From Vibrio aerogenes (GTDB lineage Bacteria; Pseudomonadota; Gammaproteobacteria; Enterobacterales; Vibrionaceae), in the NCBI RefSeq assembly GCF_024346755.1, contig NZ_AP024861.1, positions 558,001 to 622,000 of the forward strand: DNA of 64,000 bases, given 5' to 3'. Position numbers and translations under genes: made by a program. Below the pieces are notes generated by a model. That model made no database searches. It had not been told where the DNA came from and was given only the letters and a program-made list of their open reading frames with translations. Positions 9,497 to 20,213 of this stretch are shown piece after piece (position 1 is the stretch's first letter; the number at the start of each line of letters is the position of its first letter).

Positions 9497-10429
9497 ATGA
9501 AAGTAGCAGTCATAGGTGCCGCAGGGGGCATTGGTCAGGCCCTTGCTTTATTACTGAAGAACCACTTACCTTCTGGCTCTGATCTTGCTCTGTATGATAT
9601 TGCGCCAGTGACACCCGGGGTTGCAAAAGATCTGAGTCATATACCGACACCTGTGTCGATTAATGGGTACTCCGGTGAAGATCCAACACCAGCTCTGGAG
9701 GGGGCTGATATTGTATTAATTTCTGCGGGTGTAGCCCGTAAACCCGGCATGGATCGTGCTGATCTGTTCAATGTTAATGCCGGTATTGTGAAGTCTCTTG
9801 CTGAGAAAATTGCTGTTGTATGTCCCACTGCCTGTATCGGAATTATCACTAACCCGGTCAATACAACAGTGCCTATTGCGGCAGAAGTACTCAAAAAAGC
9901 GGGTGTATATGACAAAAGAAAATTATTCGGTGTAACAACACTGGATGTCATTCGATCCGAAACTTTTATTGCTGAATTGAAAGGGAAAGATCCTCATTCT
10001 GTTCATGTTCAGGTGATTGGGGGGCACTCAGGCGTAACTATCCTGCCGTTACTGTCACAAGTTGAGGGGGTTGATTTTACGGATGAAGAAATTCCTGCAT
10101 TGACTCATCGAATACAAAATGCCGGAACTGAAGTCGTTGAAGCGAAAGCGGGGGGAGGGAGTGCCACTTTATCGATGGGACAGGCTGCCTGTCGTTTCGG
10201 ACTTTCTCTGGTGAAAGCGATGCAGGGGCAGTCAGACGTTGTTGAATGTGCATATATCGATAGTGGTAGTGAGCTGGCCCCATTTTTTGCTCAACCAGTC
10301 AGATTAGGCAAAGACGGCGTAGAAGAAGTGCTGAGTTTTGGTACGCTGAGCCAGTTCGAAAAACAGGCGCTGGACGATATGCTGAGTGTACTCAGAGATG
10401 ATATTCAGACAGGGATAGACTTTGTTTGA
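9497..10429 (+). CDS. mdh: Malate dehydrogenase (NAD)
   Basis: 310 residues counted from the ATG at 9497, which follows AAGGAG at 9485-9490; the longer open frame upstream is not needed. The NAD-binding GAAGGIG loop is at residues 7-13. Substrate-binding R81, R87, N119 and R153 and catalytic H177 (VIGGHSGV) all fall at E. coli MDH positions. It catalyses malate to oxaloacetate in the TCA cycle, cytoplasmic. It diverges from argR and is followed by a strong terminator at 10459-10488, so it is monocistronic. Confidence 0.98.
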   Translation: MKVAVIGAAGGIGQALALLLKNHLPSGSDLALYDIAPVTPGVAKDLSHIPTPVSINGYSGEDPTPALEGADIVLISAGVARKPGMDRADLFNVNAGIVKSLAEKIAVVCPTACIGIITNPVNTTVPIAAEVLKKAGVYDKRKLFGVTTLDVIRSETFIAELKGKDPHSVHVQVIGGHSGVTILPLLSQVEGVDFTDEEIPALTHRIQNAGTEVVEAKAGGGSATLSMGQAACRFGLSLVKAMQGQSDVVECAYIDSGSELAPFFAQPVRLGKDGVEEVLSFGTLSQFEKQALDDMLSVLRDDIQTGIDFV

Positions 10430-10458
10430 TAAATTCTGAAGATCAATCTTCTTGAATG

Positions 10459-10488
10459 AAAGAGCTGACCCTGAAAAGTCAGCTCTTT
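10459..10488 (+). terminator. Terminator of mdh
   Basis: Perfect 11-bp stem AAAGAGCTGAC / GTCAGCTCTTT with an 8-nt loop. It lies between the convergent genes mdh and ispB and is nearly symmetric. Confidence 0.85.
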
Positions 10489-10510
10489 GTACATGTGTTG
10501 CTTTATTAAT

Positions 10511-10574
10511 CAGTTTAGTTTGTAAACAGTTTGGTTTGTAAACAGGTTAGCTTGCAAACAGGTTAGCTTGTCCG
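10511..10574. repeat. 16-bp tandem repeat over the ispB stop codon
   Basis: Units begin CAGTTTAGTTTGTAAA (10511), CAGTTTGGTTTGTAAA (10527), CAGGTTAGCTTGCAAA (10543), and a diverging fourth starts CAGGTTAGCTTG at 10559. The last unit contains the ispB stop codon, so the array looks like slippage copies of the 3' end of the gene running outward. Confidence 0.85.
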
Positions 10575-11534
10575 GTGAACGGCAATATCAGCCAGTGCAA
10601 TCAGTGCTTCTTTATAATCACTTTCGGGGATGATTTTCAAAGCATCTATGGCTTTGTTTGCTTCTTCCTCAGCTTTTTGGCGCGTATAGTTAAATGCGCC
10701 TGTTTCATTCATTGCCAGCATAATGTCATCCAGATGAGACATACCATTGCCTGTTTTTATTGCTTCACGGATAATCTCTGTCTGCTGAACTGAACCATGC
10801 TTCATTGCATAAATGAGTGGCAGTGTCGGTTTGCCTTCTGCAAGATCATCACCGACATTCTTTCCCATATCATCACCATCAGAGGTGTAATCCATCACAT
10901 CGTCAACCAGTTGAAATGCAGTGCCCAGATATTTTCCGTAATTACGCAGCGCCTCTTCTGTTGCTTCAGAACTATCGGCAAGGATTGCGCCAATTTGTGC
11001 GGCTGCCTCAAATAGCCGTGCTGTTTTCGAGTAAATCACTTGCATATAACTTTCTTCAGTCGTATCCGGATCATTACAGTTCATTAATTGCTGAACTTCA
11101 CCCTCTGCGATGATGTTCACAGCACTGCTCATCAGATCAAGGATCTTTAACGATCCCAGCTGGGTCATCATCTGGAAAGAGCGGGTATAGATGTAGTCTC
11201 CGACAAGGACACTTGCTGCATTTCCAAACGTGATGTTTGCGGTTGCTTTACCCCTGCGCATATCCGATTCATCAACAACATCGTCATGAAGTAATGTCGC
11301 TGTATGAATGAACTCAATAAACGCAGCAGCAGCAGTATGGGATTCTCCCTGATAGTTCAGGGCTTTTGCTGAAAGTATTGAAAGTAAAGGCCGTAAGCGC
11401 TTTCCACCGTTCCCTATAATGTAGAAACCAAGCTGATTGATTAGCGATACATCAGAATTTAATTGAGCAACTATTATTTCGTTCACTTTTGCCATATCAC
11501 TGGCAGTTAATGCTTGGATAGTCTTAAAATCCAT
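10563..11534 (-). CDS. ispB: Octaprenyl diphosphate synthase
   Basis: A 323-residue trans-isoprenyl diphosphate synthase. Both aspartate-rich motifs are present: DDVVD at residues 84-88 and DDVMD at 211-215, with GGKRLRP at 43-49 binding pyrophosphate. It makes the C40 side chain of ubiquinone and menaquinone. It diverges from rplU-rpmA-obgE, the standard gammaproteobacterial arrangement. Its 3' end merges into a 16-bp tandem repeat, but the C-terminus (AVHRTS) looks normal. Confidence 0.97.
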   Translation of the reverse strand: MDFKTIQALTASDMAKVNEIIVAQLNSDVSLINQLGFYIIGNGGKRLRPLLSILSAKALNYQGESHTAAAAFIEFIHTATLLHDDVVDESDMRRGKATANITFGNAASVLVGDYIYTRSFQMMTQLGSLKILDLMSSAVNIIAEGEVQQLMNCNDPDTTEESYMQVIYSKTARLFEAAAQIGAILADSSEATEEALRNYGKYLGTAFQLVDDVMDYTSDGDDMGKNVGDDLAEGKPTLPLIYAMKHGSVQQTEIIREAIKTGNGMSHLDDIMLAMNETGAFNYTRQKAEEEANKAIDALKIIPESDYKEALIALADIAVHRTS

Positions 11535-11689
11535 TGTTAATCCGGCTGAGGTTAGATTTTTTGGGTAATATATCCTTTGGAATCTTCAAATAATACACTA
11601 AAAAACGCAAATAAATACATGCCAGAATGCGTTACCTGAGGGAGTTTTCTCCGTTGATACAATTTTCGCCAAATTTTTCAAAATATGGC

Positions 11690-11718
11690 TTGTCATGATG
11701 AGTCCGTTCGCGTAGAAT
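11690..11718 (+). promoter_or_regulatory. Sigma-70 promoter for rplU-rpmA
   Basis: TTGTCA (11690-11695) and TAGAAT (11713-11718) are separated by 17 bp, followed by a GC-rich CTGCGCCC start region. This leaves a leader of about 90 nt before rplU, long enough for ribosomal-protein feedback, though I cannot identify a known motif. The rest of 11535-11815 holds the ispB promoter region. Confidence 0.7.
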
Positions 11719-11815
11719 CTGCGCCCTATTGATGATTAGTTTAGCGCACACCCTGACTGCCTGATCATTTTGATCAATCACGTATATGGCTGTGCGGAAA
11801 AAGCGGAGTAAAATA

Positions 11816-12127
11816 ATGTACGCTGTTTTCCAATCTGGTGGTAAACAACACCGTGTAAGCGAAGGTCAAACACTTCGTTTAGAAAAGTTAGATGTTGAAA
11901 CTGGTGCAACGGTTGAGTTTGATAAAGTTCTGCTTGTTGCCAACGGCGAAGACATTAAAGTTGGTGCACCTCTTGTTGAGGGTGGTAAAGTGACTGCTGA
12001 AGTCGTACAACACGGTCGTGGCGATAAAGTTAAAATCGTTAAGTTCCGTCGTCGTAAGCACTCTCGTAAGCAGCAAGGTCACCGTCAGTGGTTCACTGAA
12101 GTGAAAATTACTGGCATCAACGCTTAA
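11816..12127 (+). CDS. rplU: 50S ribosomal protein L21
   Basis: 103 residues from the ATG at 11816 ([14 protein letters not shown]), preceded by GGAG at 11805-11808. The longer frame from 11786 adds ten residues not found in L21. The family signature near the C-terminus ([16 protein letters not shown]) is complete. L21 binds 23S rRNA near L20. It is the first gene of rplU-rpmA, with 20 nt before rpmA. Confidence 0.98.
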   Translation: MYAVFQSGGKQHRVSEGQTLRLEKLDVETGATVEFDKVLLVANGEDIKVGAPLVEGGKVTAEVVQHGRGDKVKIVKFRRRKHSRKQQGHRQWFTEVKITGINA

Positions 12128-12132
12128 TTTAA

Positions 12133-12405
<273 letters not shown>

Positions 12406-12427
12406 GCTGACTTTCTGATTGAATTTA

Positions 12428-12459
12428 AAAGCCCTGCCATTTCATGGTAGGGTTTTTTG
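12428..12459 (+). terminator. Terminator of rplU-rpmA
   Basis: Stem CCCTGCCA / TGGTAGGG (one G-T pair), extended by A-T pairs, with a T6 run. Confidence 0.85.
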
Positions 12460-12500
12460 TTTATTTGGTTCAGAGCCATTCATGTGAAGAAAAATCCATT

Positions 12501-12549
12501 ATATTTATACCCAGGCGATTTGTTTACCAGATTGTCTGGGTATAAATAT
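12501..12549. repeat. Hairpin repeat of the TGGGTATA family, near-perfect member
   Basis: Perfect 14-bp arms ATATTTATACCCAG (12501-12514) and CTGGGTATAAATAT (12536-12549), with further pairing possible inside the 21-nt loop. It lies in the 240-bp spacer before obgE, after the rpmA terminator. The right arm matches the other members of the family. Confidence 0.75.
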
Positions 12550-12642
12550 GCATAAAATGAAATTCACAATATCTGGGTTTACGGATGCTGGAATTTCAGG
12601 TGTAGCCTTATGTTGAAGTTACAATGCGACGATTCGGAGTAG

Positions 12643-13821
<1,179 letters not shown>

Positions 13822-13843
13822 AAATTTAAAAGTTTTATATAAT

Positions 13844-13872
13844 AGCCGCAATTGTTTATTGCGGCTTTTTTT
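13844..13872 (+). terminator. Terminator of obgE
   Basis: Perfect 8-bp stem AGCCGCAA / TTGCGGCT with a 7-nt loop and a T7 run. Confidence 0.9.
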
Positions 13873-13954
13873 GTCTGAATCATTTTTAGTTACATGTTTA
13901 TCAGGCAAACTCTACATTTTATGATTGAAAGTTATAGTTGTTAGGAAGGGAATC

Positions 13955-14719
13955 ATGACATCGAAACAGAGAGCAGTATCCCGTTTGATTGCCCAGGCTG
14001 GTCAGATGCTGTTAGCCCATGGTGCTGAAAGTACGCTGGTTGCTGATATTATGCGTCGGATGGGAATAGCAAGTGGTATGAATGAGGTTGAAGTCGCTTT
14101 AACAGCTAACTCGTTGGTTGTAACGACAGTTTCTGGCGAGCATTGTATTACGACAGCCAGACGTTGTCAGGATCGGGGGATCAACATGAAGGTTGTGACA
14201 CATATTCAACGCCTCTGTATCATGATGGAAAAGGGCATTATTGATTATATTTTTGCTCAGCAGAAGCTCGATAAGATCAAACCTGAGCGTTATAACCGTT
14301 GGATCGTAGTGGTGATGATCGGCTTATCATGTGGGGCATTCAGTCATCTTGCCGGAGGGGACTGGATCATCTTTATTGCCACTTTTGTTTCTTCAGCTGC
14401 GGGAATGATCGTCAGACAAGAGATAGGACATCGTCATTTTAATCCTCTTTTGAACTTTGCTGTGACAGCTTTCGTCACCTCTATCATTTCTGCTCAAGCG
14501 GTACTTTATCAATGGGGAAATAAACCTTCACTTGTGATGGCTTGCTCTGTTTTAATGCTTGTTCCCGGTTTTCCTTTAATAAACTCAGTAGCTGATATGT
14601 TGAAAGGATATGCAAACACAGGAATTGCCAGATTTCTTATTGCATCTTTACTGACTTTATCGACTTGTCTGGGAATTATTGCTGCAATGTTTGTCACCGG
14701 AGTTGGCGCATGGACCTAA
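13955..14719 (+). CDS. yjjP: Threonine/serine exporter family protein, YjjP subunit
   Basis: 254 residues from the ATG at 13955, preceded by AGGAAGGG. The N-terminal cytoplasmic part (ESTLVADIMRRMGIASGMNEVEVALTANSL region) and the C-terminal half with about five TM segments match the N-terminal domain of ThrE-type exporters. In E. coli YjjP pairs with YjjB to export succinate, whereas related proteins export threonine or serine. The substrate here is inferred only at family level. Its 3' end overlaps yjjB by 10 nt, showing a split two-gene transporter. TTG 13925 could extend the frame, but its ribosome site is poorer. Confidence 0.88.
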   Translation: MTSKQRAVSRLIAQAGQMLLAHGAESTLVADIMRRMGIASGMNEVEVALTANSLVVTTVSGEHCITTARRCQDRGINMKVVTHIQRLCIMMEKGIIDYIFAQQKLDKIKPERYNRWIVVVMIGLSCGAFSHLAGGDWIIFIATFVSSAAGMIVRQEIGHRHFNPLLNFAVTAFVTSIISAQAVLYQWGNKPSLVMACSVLMLVPGFPLINSVADMLKGYANTGIARFLIASLLTLSTCLGIIAAMFVTGVGAWT

Positions 14720-15189
14720 ATTTATTTGAGTTATTTTCAGGGCTTTTGAACGATATGTTCTTTGCTGCAATTCCAGCTGTTGGATTTGCTTTAGTGTTTA
14801 ATGTGCCTGCACCTGCTTTAAAATATTGTGCTTTGGGCGGAGCAATTGGACATGGCAGCCGTTTTCTTCTGATGCATTTTGGGATGCCTATTGAGTGGGG
14901 AACATTTTTTGCCGCAACACTTGTCGGAACAATTGGAGTTCACTGGTCTCACCGTTTTTTAGCTCATCCGAAAGTGTTTACCGTTGCTGCGTTGATTCCT
15001 ATGGTGCCGGGCGTTTTTACTTATCGGGCCATGATCGCTATGGTAGAAATTAATCATGTTGGTTTCTCTCCTGAATTATTTTCTATGCTCATGGAAAACT
15101 TCCTGAAAGCGATGTTTATTATTGCTGGTCTGGCTGTAGGTCTGGCTGTTCCCGGACTGTTGTTTTACCGGAGGAAACCCGTTGTTTGA
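14710..15189 (+). CDS. yjjB: Threonine/serine exporter family protein, YjjB subunit
   Basis: 159 residues from the ATG at 14710 (MDLNLFELFSGLLND), overlapping the yjjP stop. About four or five TM helices are visible; LKYCALGGAIGHGSR and the LIPMVPGVFTYRAM stretch are typical of the C-terminal ThrE domain (DUF3815 type). It forms the exporter with YjjP. The overlap implies coupled translation and a fixed ratio. An upstream in-frame start at 14665 would add an unconvincing cysteine-rich extension inside yjjP. Confidence 0.88.
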   Translation: MDLNLFELFSGLLNDMFFAAIPAVGFALVFNVPAPALKYCALGGAIGHGSRFLLMHFGMPIEWGTFFAATLVGTIGVHWSHRFLAHPKVFTVAALIPMVPGVFTYRAMIAMVEINHVGFSPELFSMLMENFLKAMFIIAGLAVGLAVPGLLFYRRKPVV

Positions 15190-15253
15190 GGTTGTGCTCA
15201 TAAACTATCTGTATAGAATACATGGCTTATTTTTCTGACTGGTGAGGCAAATG

Positions 15254-15739
15254 ATGATTAGTATGATTGCCGCAATGGCAAATAACCGGGTTATAGGCAA
15301 AAAAAATCAAATGCCATGGCATTTACCTGCTGATTTTGCATGGTTTAAACAGTGCACAATGGGGAAACCCGTCGTGATGGGAAGAAAAACTTTTGAATCG
15401 ATTGGTCGTCCATTACCGGGAAGAAGAAATATTGTGATTTCACGTAATGACAGCTTTGCCTCAAATGGTATCGAAGTTGCGGGTTCTCTTGAACAAGCAT
15501 TATCGCTGGTTCAGGATGCTGAAGAAGTCATGATTATTGGTGGTGGCAGCTTGTACCGGGAGGCGCTTGAGCAGGCTTCCAAATTATACCTGACTTATAT
15601 CCATGCCGACATTGATGGCGATACGGTATTTCCGGAAACCGGGGCGAATTGGGTCGAAACACACCGACAGGAATACGCTAAAGATGAAAAAAATGCTTAC
15701 GATATGTCTTTTACCATTCAGACAAGGGTAAACCCGTAG
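15254..15739 (+). CDS. folA: Dihydrofolate reductase
   Basis: 161 residues if started at ATG 15254 (MISMIAAMANNRVIGK), with GGTGAGG 7 nt upstream; ATG 15251 is an equal alternative adding one Met. Catalytic D27 (LPADFAWFK) and the NADPH-binding GRKTFESIGRPLPGR and MIIGGGSLY segments are in place. It reduces dihydrofolate for thymidylate and purine synthesis and is the trimethoprim target. It converges on apaH, as in enterics and vibrios. Confidence 0.97.
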   Translation: MISMIAAMANNRVIGKKNQMPWHLPADFAWFKQCTMGKPVVMGRKTFESIGRPLPGRRNIVISRNDSFASNGIEVAGSLEQALSLVQDAEEVMIIGGGSLYREALEQASKLYLTYIHADIDGDTVFPETGANWVETHRQEYAKDEKNAYDMSFTIQTRVNP

Positions 15740-15775
15740 GCTCAGTCGATCCTTCTGTCAATCAGCCTGATATAC

Positions 15776-15805
15776 AGAAACCTGAAATATAAAGTTCAGG
15801 TTTCT
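15776..15805. terminator. Bidirectional terminator between folA and apaH
   Basis: Perfect 11-bp stem AGAAACCTGAA / TTCAGGTTTCT with an 8-nt loop, symmetric, between convergent genes. Confidence 0.8.
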
Positions 15806-15828
15806 TATCATCGTTGTCATAGTTTGCT

Positions 15829-16632
15829 TTACAAGGCGGGTTGACTGAATAGCTTTTGATCTTCCCAGCGCAGCATCGTAAGTGAGCTACCCCAGACGCA
15901 GCCGGTATCTAATCCAATGACATCGTTTTTGATACATCCTTCCAATGCGGCCCAGTGACCAAAGATGATTTTTTTCCTCAACGCTTTCCGGCCGGGAATA
16001 TCAAACCACGGCACCATTTTTTGCGGATCAACTTCTGTCGGGGGAAGCTTACACTGCATGTCCAGGGATGCGTCCGGATGACAGAATCTCATTCGGGTAA
16101 ACGCGTTAATAATATAACGATATCTTGCGATTCCGGATAATGTGTCATCCCATAAGGCAGGATCGTTTTCGTACATATTCTTAATCAGCCACACCCAGTC
16201 CGGACCAGACAGAACGGACTCAACTTCTCTTGCACACACTCTCGCTGTTTCCAGATCCCACTGTGGTGAGATGCCGGCATGACACAAGACAAAATCAGGA
16301 TGTTCTTGCATCAGGGGCTGTCGTCTGAGCCACTCAAACAGTTCATGTTTATCAGGAGCTTCAAAGATTGGAGCGGTACGATCTTTCTTTTTGACCGGGT
16401 GAATATCCAGACTGACAGCCAGTAAATGTAAGTCATGATTGCCTAAAACTGTTTTAGCCGATGCCCCCAGATTTTTGACATACCTGAGTGTTTCCAGAGA
16501 TTTGGGGCCTCTTGCGACTAAGTCTCCGGCAAGCCAGAGAGTATCTGTTTCCGGATTGAAATGAGCCGTTGTCAGTAAAGATTGTAATTCATCAAAACAG
16601 CCCTGAATATCACCGACGATGTAATTACTCAA
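15829..16632 (-). CDS. apaH: Diadenosine tetraphosphatase (symmetrical)
   Basis: A 267-residue calcineurin-like phosphoesterase. The metal-site motifs GDIQGC (residues 7-12), GDLVARGP and GNHDLH are present. It hydrolyses Ap4A to two ADP and removes Np4 caps from RNA. It is last in the lptD-surA-pdxA-rsmA-apaG-apaH operon, 28 nt after apaG, and converges with folA. Confidence 0.97.
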   Translation of the reverse strand: MSNYIVGDIQGCFDELQSLLTTAHFNPETDTLWLAGDLVARGPKSLETLRYVKNLGASAKTVLGNHDLHLLAVSLDIHPVKKKDRTAPIFEAPDKHELFEWLRRQPLMQEHPDFVLCHAGISPQWDLETARVCAREVESVLSGPDWVWLIKNMYENDPALWDDTLSGIARYRYIINAFTRMRFCHPDASLDMQCKLPPTEVDPQKMVPWFDIPGRKALRKKIIFGHWAALEGCIKNDVIGLDTGCVWGSSLTMLRWEDQKLFSQPAL

Positions 16633-16660
16633 GCCTTTCTGCTCCTTATATGAATTTTTA

Positions 16661-17041
16661 TCAGTTGAGTATGTTGGGCATGGCGAGGCGGAATGGTTCT
16701 ATTTCTGTTGTGAATTCTTTTCCTTCGCTATCCAGCATAATATAGTGTCCCTGCATGACGCCTACCGGGGTTTCTATGACTGTACCACTGGTATAAGTAT
16801 ATTCATCGTTCGAGCCGATTTCGGGCTGGACACCAACCACACCATCACCTTCGACCGTGATTTGTTTTTCATTTGCGTCTGTGATTAACCAGCGGCGGCT
16901 GATCAGCTGCACCATTTGCGAACTGAGATTTCTGATGGTAATGATATATGCAAACACATACCGGTTCTCTTCAGGAACTGATTGCTCAGGAATATATCTG
17001 GTGTGTACCTGAACTTTTACACAAGGGGAAGAAACTGCCAT
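16661..17041 (-). CDS. apaG: ApaG (DUF525) protein
   Basis: A 126-residue single-domain protein. It has the ApaG pattern [24 protein letters not shown] and [12 protein letters not shown], with a C-terminal [14 protein letters not shown]. The fibronectin-III-like fold is known in the family, but its biochemical role is not settled; magnesium/cobalt sensitivity has been linked to mutants. It sits between rsmA and apaH as in most gammaproteobacteria. Confidence 0.95.
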   Translation of the reverse strand: MAVSSPCVKVQVHTRYIPEQSVPEENRYVFAYIITIRNLSSQMVQLISRRWLITDANEKQITVEGDGVVGVQPEIGSNDEYTYTSGTVIETPVGVMQGHYIMLDSEGKEFTTEIEPFRLAMPNILN

Positions 17042-17092
17042 ATTGACCTCCTGAAGAAATATCTGATTAAAAAGTGGGCGAACCCACTTTAT

Positions 17093-17905
17093 TTATGACT
17101 TATGATTTTCATCGAGCCAGTTTGCCAGAGCAACAAATTGTTCAAGCGTCAGATTTTCCGGACGACTCATCGGGTTGATTCCGAGAGCTTCGAATACGGA
17201 ATCATCAACCAGAGATTTATAACAATTCCGGACTGTTTTACGCCGTTGATTAAATCCTTCCCGACAGACCCGATCAAGCCATTTAAAATCGTTTGCCGGA
17301 AAGGGGAGTTCCGGATGAGGCACAAGTCTGACAACCGCCGAGTCAACTTTTGGCGGGGGGACAAATGCAGTCGGTGGTACTTCCAGAACAGGGATGACTT
17401 TACAGAAATACTGGGCCATCACCGTCAGCCGTCCATAAGCTTTCGTGCCCGGACCAGCAGCTAAACGATTCACTACCTCTTTTTGCAACATAAAGTGCAT
17501 GTCCTGAACTTCGTTCCGGAATTCAAACAGATGAAACATGAGAGGCGTGGAAATGTTATAAGGCAAGTTGCCAAAAATCCTGAGCTTATTTTGTGGTGTT
17601 GACAGTTCACGGAAATCAAACTTTAAGGCATCCGCTTCATGAATTGTGAGTTTATCCTTCAATTCAGGGTGGAACCTCAGGCGTTCAGCTAAATCCCGGT
17701 CAAGCTCAACGACATGTAATTTATCAACTTCACGCCCAACAGGCTCGGTCAGTGCGCCAAGACCGGGACCTATTTCAACTAAATTTTGTCCGGGCTTCGG
17801 GTTAATCGCTGAGACGATACCATCAATGATATAAGGATCATTGAGGAAGTTTTGACCAAAACGCTTTCGTGCTTTATGTCCGAGATGGACATCATTTTTC
17901 ATCAT
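17093..17905 (-). CDS. rsmA: 16S rRNA dimethyladenosine transferase RsmA (KsgA)
   Basis: 270 residues. The SAM-binding loop [12 protein letters not shown] and the catalytic NLPY motif ([10 protein letters not shown]) are visible, as is the N-terminal [15 protein letters not shown] signature. It dimethylates A1518 and A1519 of 16S rRNA during late 30S assembly, and its loss gives kasugamycin resistance. The start may be either of two adjacent ATGs. It lies 9 nt after pdxA. Confidence 0.97.
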   Translation of the reverse strand: MMKNDVHLGHKARKRFGQNFLNDPYIIDGIVSAINPKPGQNLVEIGPGLGALTEPVGREVDKLHVVELDRDLAERLRFHPELKDKLTIHEADALKFDFRELSTPQNKLRIFGNLPYNISTPLMFHLFEFRNEVQDMHFMLQKEVVNRLAAGPGTKAYGRLTVMAQYFCKVIPVLEVPPTAFVPPPKVDSAVVRLVPHPELPFPANDFKWLDRVCREGFNQRRKTVRNCYKSLVDDSVFEALGINPMSRPENLTLEQFVALANWLDENHKS

Positions 17906-17914
17906 AATATTGAG

Positions 17915-18904
17915 TTACTTACTTTTATCGACTAAATCTATGGCATATTTTAAAGCCGTTTTAAAACTGCCGGTATCTGCCTGACCTGTACCGGCCAGAT
18001 CTAATGCCGTACCGTGATCAACTGATGTTCTGATAAACGGGAGTCCAAGTGTAATGTTTACCGAATTCCCAAAGCCTTTAAATTTTAGTACAGGAAGCAC
18101 CTGATCATGATACATTCCGAGAATGGTATCTGCCTGCTTCATATATTTCTCATTAAAAATAGTATCTGCCGGAAGCGGGCCGGTCAGTTTCATACCTTCC
18201 TGGTGTTGCAATTCACTCAGTGCCGGAATAATGGTATCGATTTCCTCATGGCCAAGGCAGCCATCTTCACCTGCGTGTGGATTGAGCCCACAAACATAAA
18301 TCTGTGGCTCAGGCAGAGCAAATTTTGTCTTGAGATCCTGATGAAGGATACGGATGATAGATTGCAGATGCGGTTTGGTGATTGCCGCAGGAACCGCTGA
18401 AAGCGGCAGATGTGTCGTTGCCAGCGCAACTCTCAGGCCCTCAGTCGCAAGCATCATCACAACCAGAGGCGTTCCTGATTTTTCAGCAAAAAACTCAGTG
18501 TGTCCGCTAAAAGGTACACTGCCTCTGTTAATCACACCTTTATGTACCGGGCCGGTCACAACGGCATCAAATTCTCCGGTCATACATCCCTGACAGGCAT
18601 ATTCCAGAGTATGAAGAACGTACCGGGCATTTTGCTCATTAAGCTGACCGGAAATCACGGGTTCAGCGACGGGGATATGACGGACGATCAGCGAACCTGC
18701 TGTTTGTGCAACCGGGGTACTTCCAGGTTGATAGTCATTGAGCTGAACGGGAATACCAAGCTGTTCTGCTCTTTGAGCCAATAACTGTTTGTCAGCACAG
18801 ACGACGAGTTGGTGGGCCCAGTCTTCCTGAGAAAGTGCTAAAACCAAATCGGGTCCGATCCCTGCTGGTTCACCTGCAGTGACAACAATACGCCGGGTTT
18901 TCAT
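17915..18904 (-). CDS. pdxA: 4-hydroxythreonine-4-phosphate dehydrogenase
   Basis: 329 residues. It begins with the family [11 protein letters not shown] motif. Metal-ligand histidines lie in [27 protein letters not shown] and the late [12 protein letters not shown]. It oxidises 4-phosphohydroxy-threonine in pyridoxal 5'-phosphate synthesis. Its ATG shares one base with the surA stop (TGATG type), so translation is probably coupled. Confidence 0.97.
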   Translation of the reverse strand: MKTRRIVVTAGEPAGIGPDLVLALSQEDWAHQLVVCADKQLLAQRAEQLGIPVQLNDYQPGSTPVAQTAGSLIVRHIPVAEPVISGQLNEQNARYVLHTLEYACQGCMTGEFDAVVTGPVHKGVINRGSVPFSGHTEFFAEKSGTPLVVMMLATEGLRVALATTHLPLSAVPAAITKPHLQSIIRILHQDLKTKFALPEPQIYVCGLNPHAGEDGCLGHEEIDTIIPALSELQHQEGMKLTGPLPADTIFNEKYMKQADTILGMYHDQVLPVLKFKGFGNSVNITLGLPFIRTSVDHGTALDLAGTGQADTGSFKTALKYAIDLVDKSK

Positions 18905-20187
18905 CAGTTTTTCTCCAGATTTTCGATATATGCACCGGCTTTTAACTCCTGTAACCAGGCACTGGATTCTTCATTAAATTTCCGGTTAAATAATATCTTA
19001 TAGGCTTTGTTATCCATTGCGGCATCAGTTTTATCGACTTGTCTGCGGCCCAGTACTTCAACGATGTGCCAGCCATGAACCGTTTTAAATGGCTGACTGA
19101 TTTGTCCGACGGGTAACGTTTCTATCTGGTGTTTGAACTCAGGAACAAATATCTCCGGTGTATGAAAGCCCAATTCTCCTTTCTGAACCGCTGACCCTGG
19201 ATCCTGACTGTATTGTTCAGCCAGATCACCAAAAGTGGCTTTACCTGATTTTATCTGTTGAATAAACCCTTCCAGCTCTTTTTTCGCCCCTTCGTCACTC
19301 AGGATTATCGATGGTTTAATGAGAATGTGCCGGGCATTGATCTCTGTAACTGATAATGTCTCCATCCCTTTTACATCGTCAATCTTTAAAATATGGAAGC
19401 CGATACCGCTTCTGAATGGACCCAGAATTGAGCCTTTTTTCTGCAGCTTGATTTGATCAGCAAAAATGGTTGGCATTTCTTCTTTGCGCATCCATCCCCA
19501 GCTTCCTCCCTCCAAAGCTTTTGGTCCTTTGGAGTAAGTGATTGCAAGTTTGCTGAAGCTGGCACCTTTTTTCAGTTTCCGGACAATTTGGTCGGCGAGT
19601 GCTTTTTGTCTGGATTTGTCTGCATCGCTTTCAACCCGAAGCTGAATATGGCTGATTTTATACTCAACAGTGGTATCACTTTGCTTGGCTAAAATATTTG
19701 CAAGTGATTCAACTTCAGCGGGCTGAATGTTGATTCGTCTTCTGACGAATGCGTTTCTTGCTTCTGAAATTTTAATTTCAGATCTGATCTTTTCTCTGAA
19801 AACAGCATAGGGAATCCCTGCTTTTTCAACAGAATTCTTCAGCTGTTTTAAGGTCTGTTTATGATCTTTTGCAATGCTCTGGATGGCTTTATTCAGGCGA
19901 TCATCGTCGATTTTAATACCGATACGATCTGCTTCCTGAGTTTGTAATGTGTCTAAGATAAGCTTATCAACCACCTGATCCCGCAACGCATCCTCTTTAG
20001 GGAGCGGTTGCTTTTTTTGTCTGGCATTAAGCTGAATCAACCTGAGCTCTGTATCGATGTCACTGGATAAGATTGTACCGTCATTGACGATGAGAGCCGT
20101 GCGATCCAGTTCAACTGGTGCAGCATTAATATTCAGGCTGATTAAGCTGATGATTGTTATCAGAAAGTATTGCCACAATTTCATCAA
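18904..20187 (-). CDS. surA: Periplasmic chaperone / peptidyl-prolyl isomerase SurA
   Basis: 427 residues with a signal peptide ([18 protein letters not shown], cleaved before APVEL). The chaperone N-domain is followed by two parvulin domains: one ending [12 protein letters not shown] and a second beginning [11 protein letters not shown] and ending [14 protein letters not shown]. It escorts outer-membrane proteins, including LptD encoded just upstream, to the BAM complex. The LptD-SurA pairing in one operon is functional as well as conserved. Confidence 0.96.
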   Translation of the reverse strand: MMKLWQYFLITIISLISLNINAAPVELDRTALIVNDGTILSSDIDTELRLIQLNARQKKQPLPKEDALRDQVVDKLILDTLQTQEADRIGIKIDDDRLNKAIQSIAKDHKQTLKQLKNSVEKAGIPYAVFREKIRSEIKISEARNAFVRRRINIQPAEVESLANILAKQSDTTVEYKISHIQLRVESDADKSRQKALADQIVRKLKKGASFSKLAITYSKGPKALEGGSWGWMRKEEMPTIFADQIKLQKKGSILGPFRSGIGFHILKIDDVKGMETLSVTEINARHILIKPSIILSDEGAKKELEGFIQQIKSGKATFGDLAEQYSQDPGSAVQKGELGFHTPEIFVPEFKHQIETLPVGQISQPFKTVHGWHIVEVLGRRQVDKTDAAMDNKAYKILFNRKFNEESSAWLQELKAGAYIENLEKN

Positions 20188-20213
20188 AAGTCCTACTCTT
20201 TCCGGGTCAGTTT

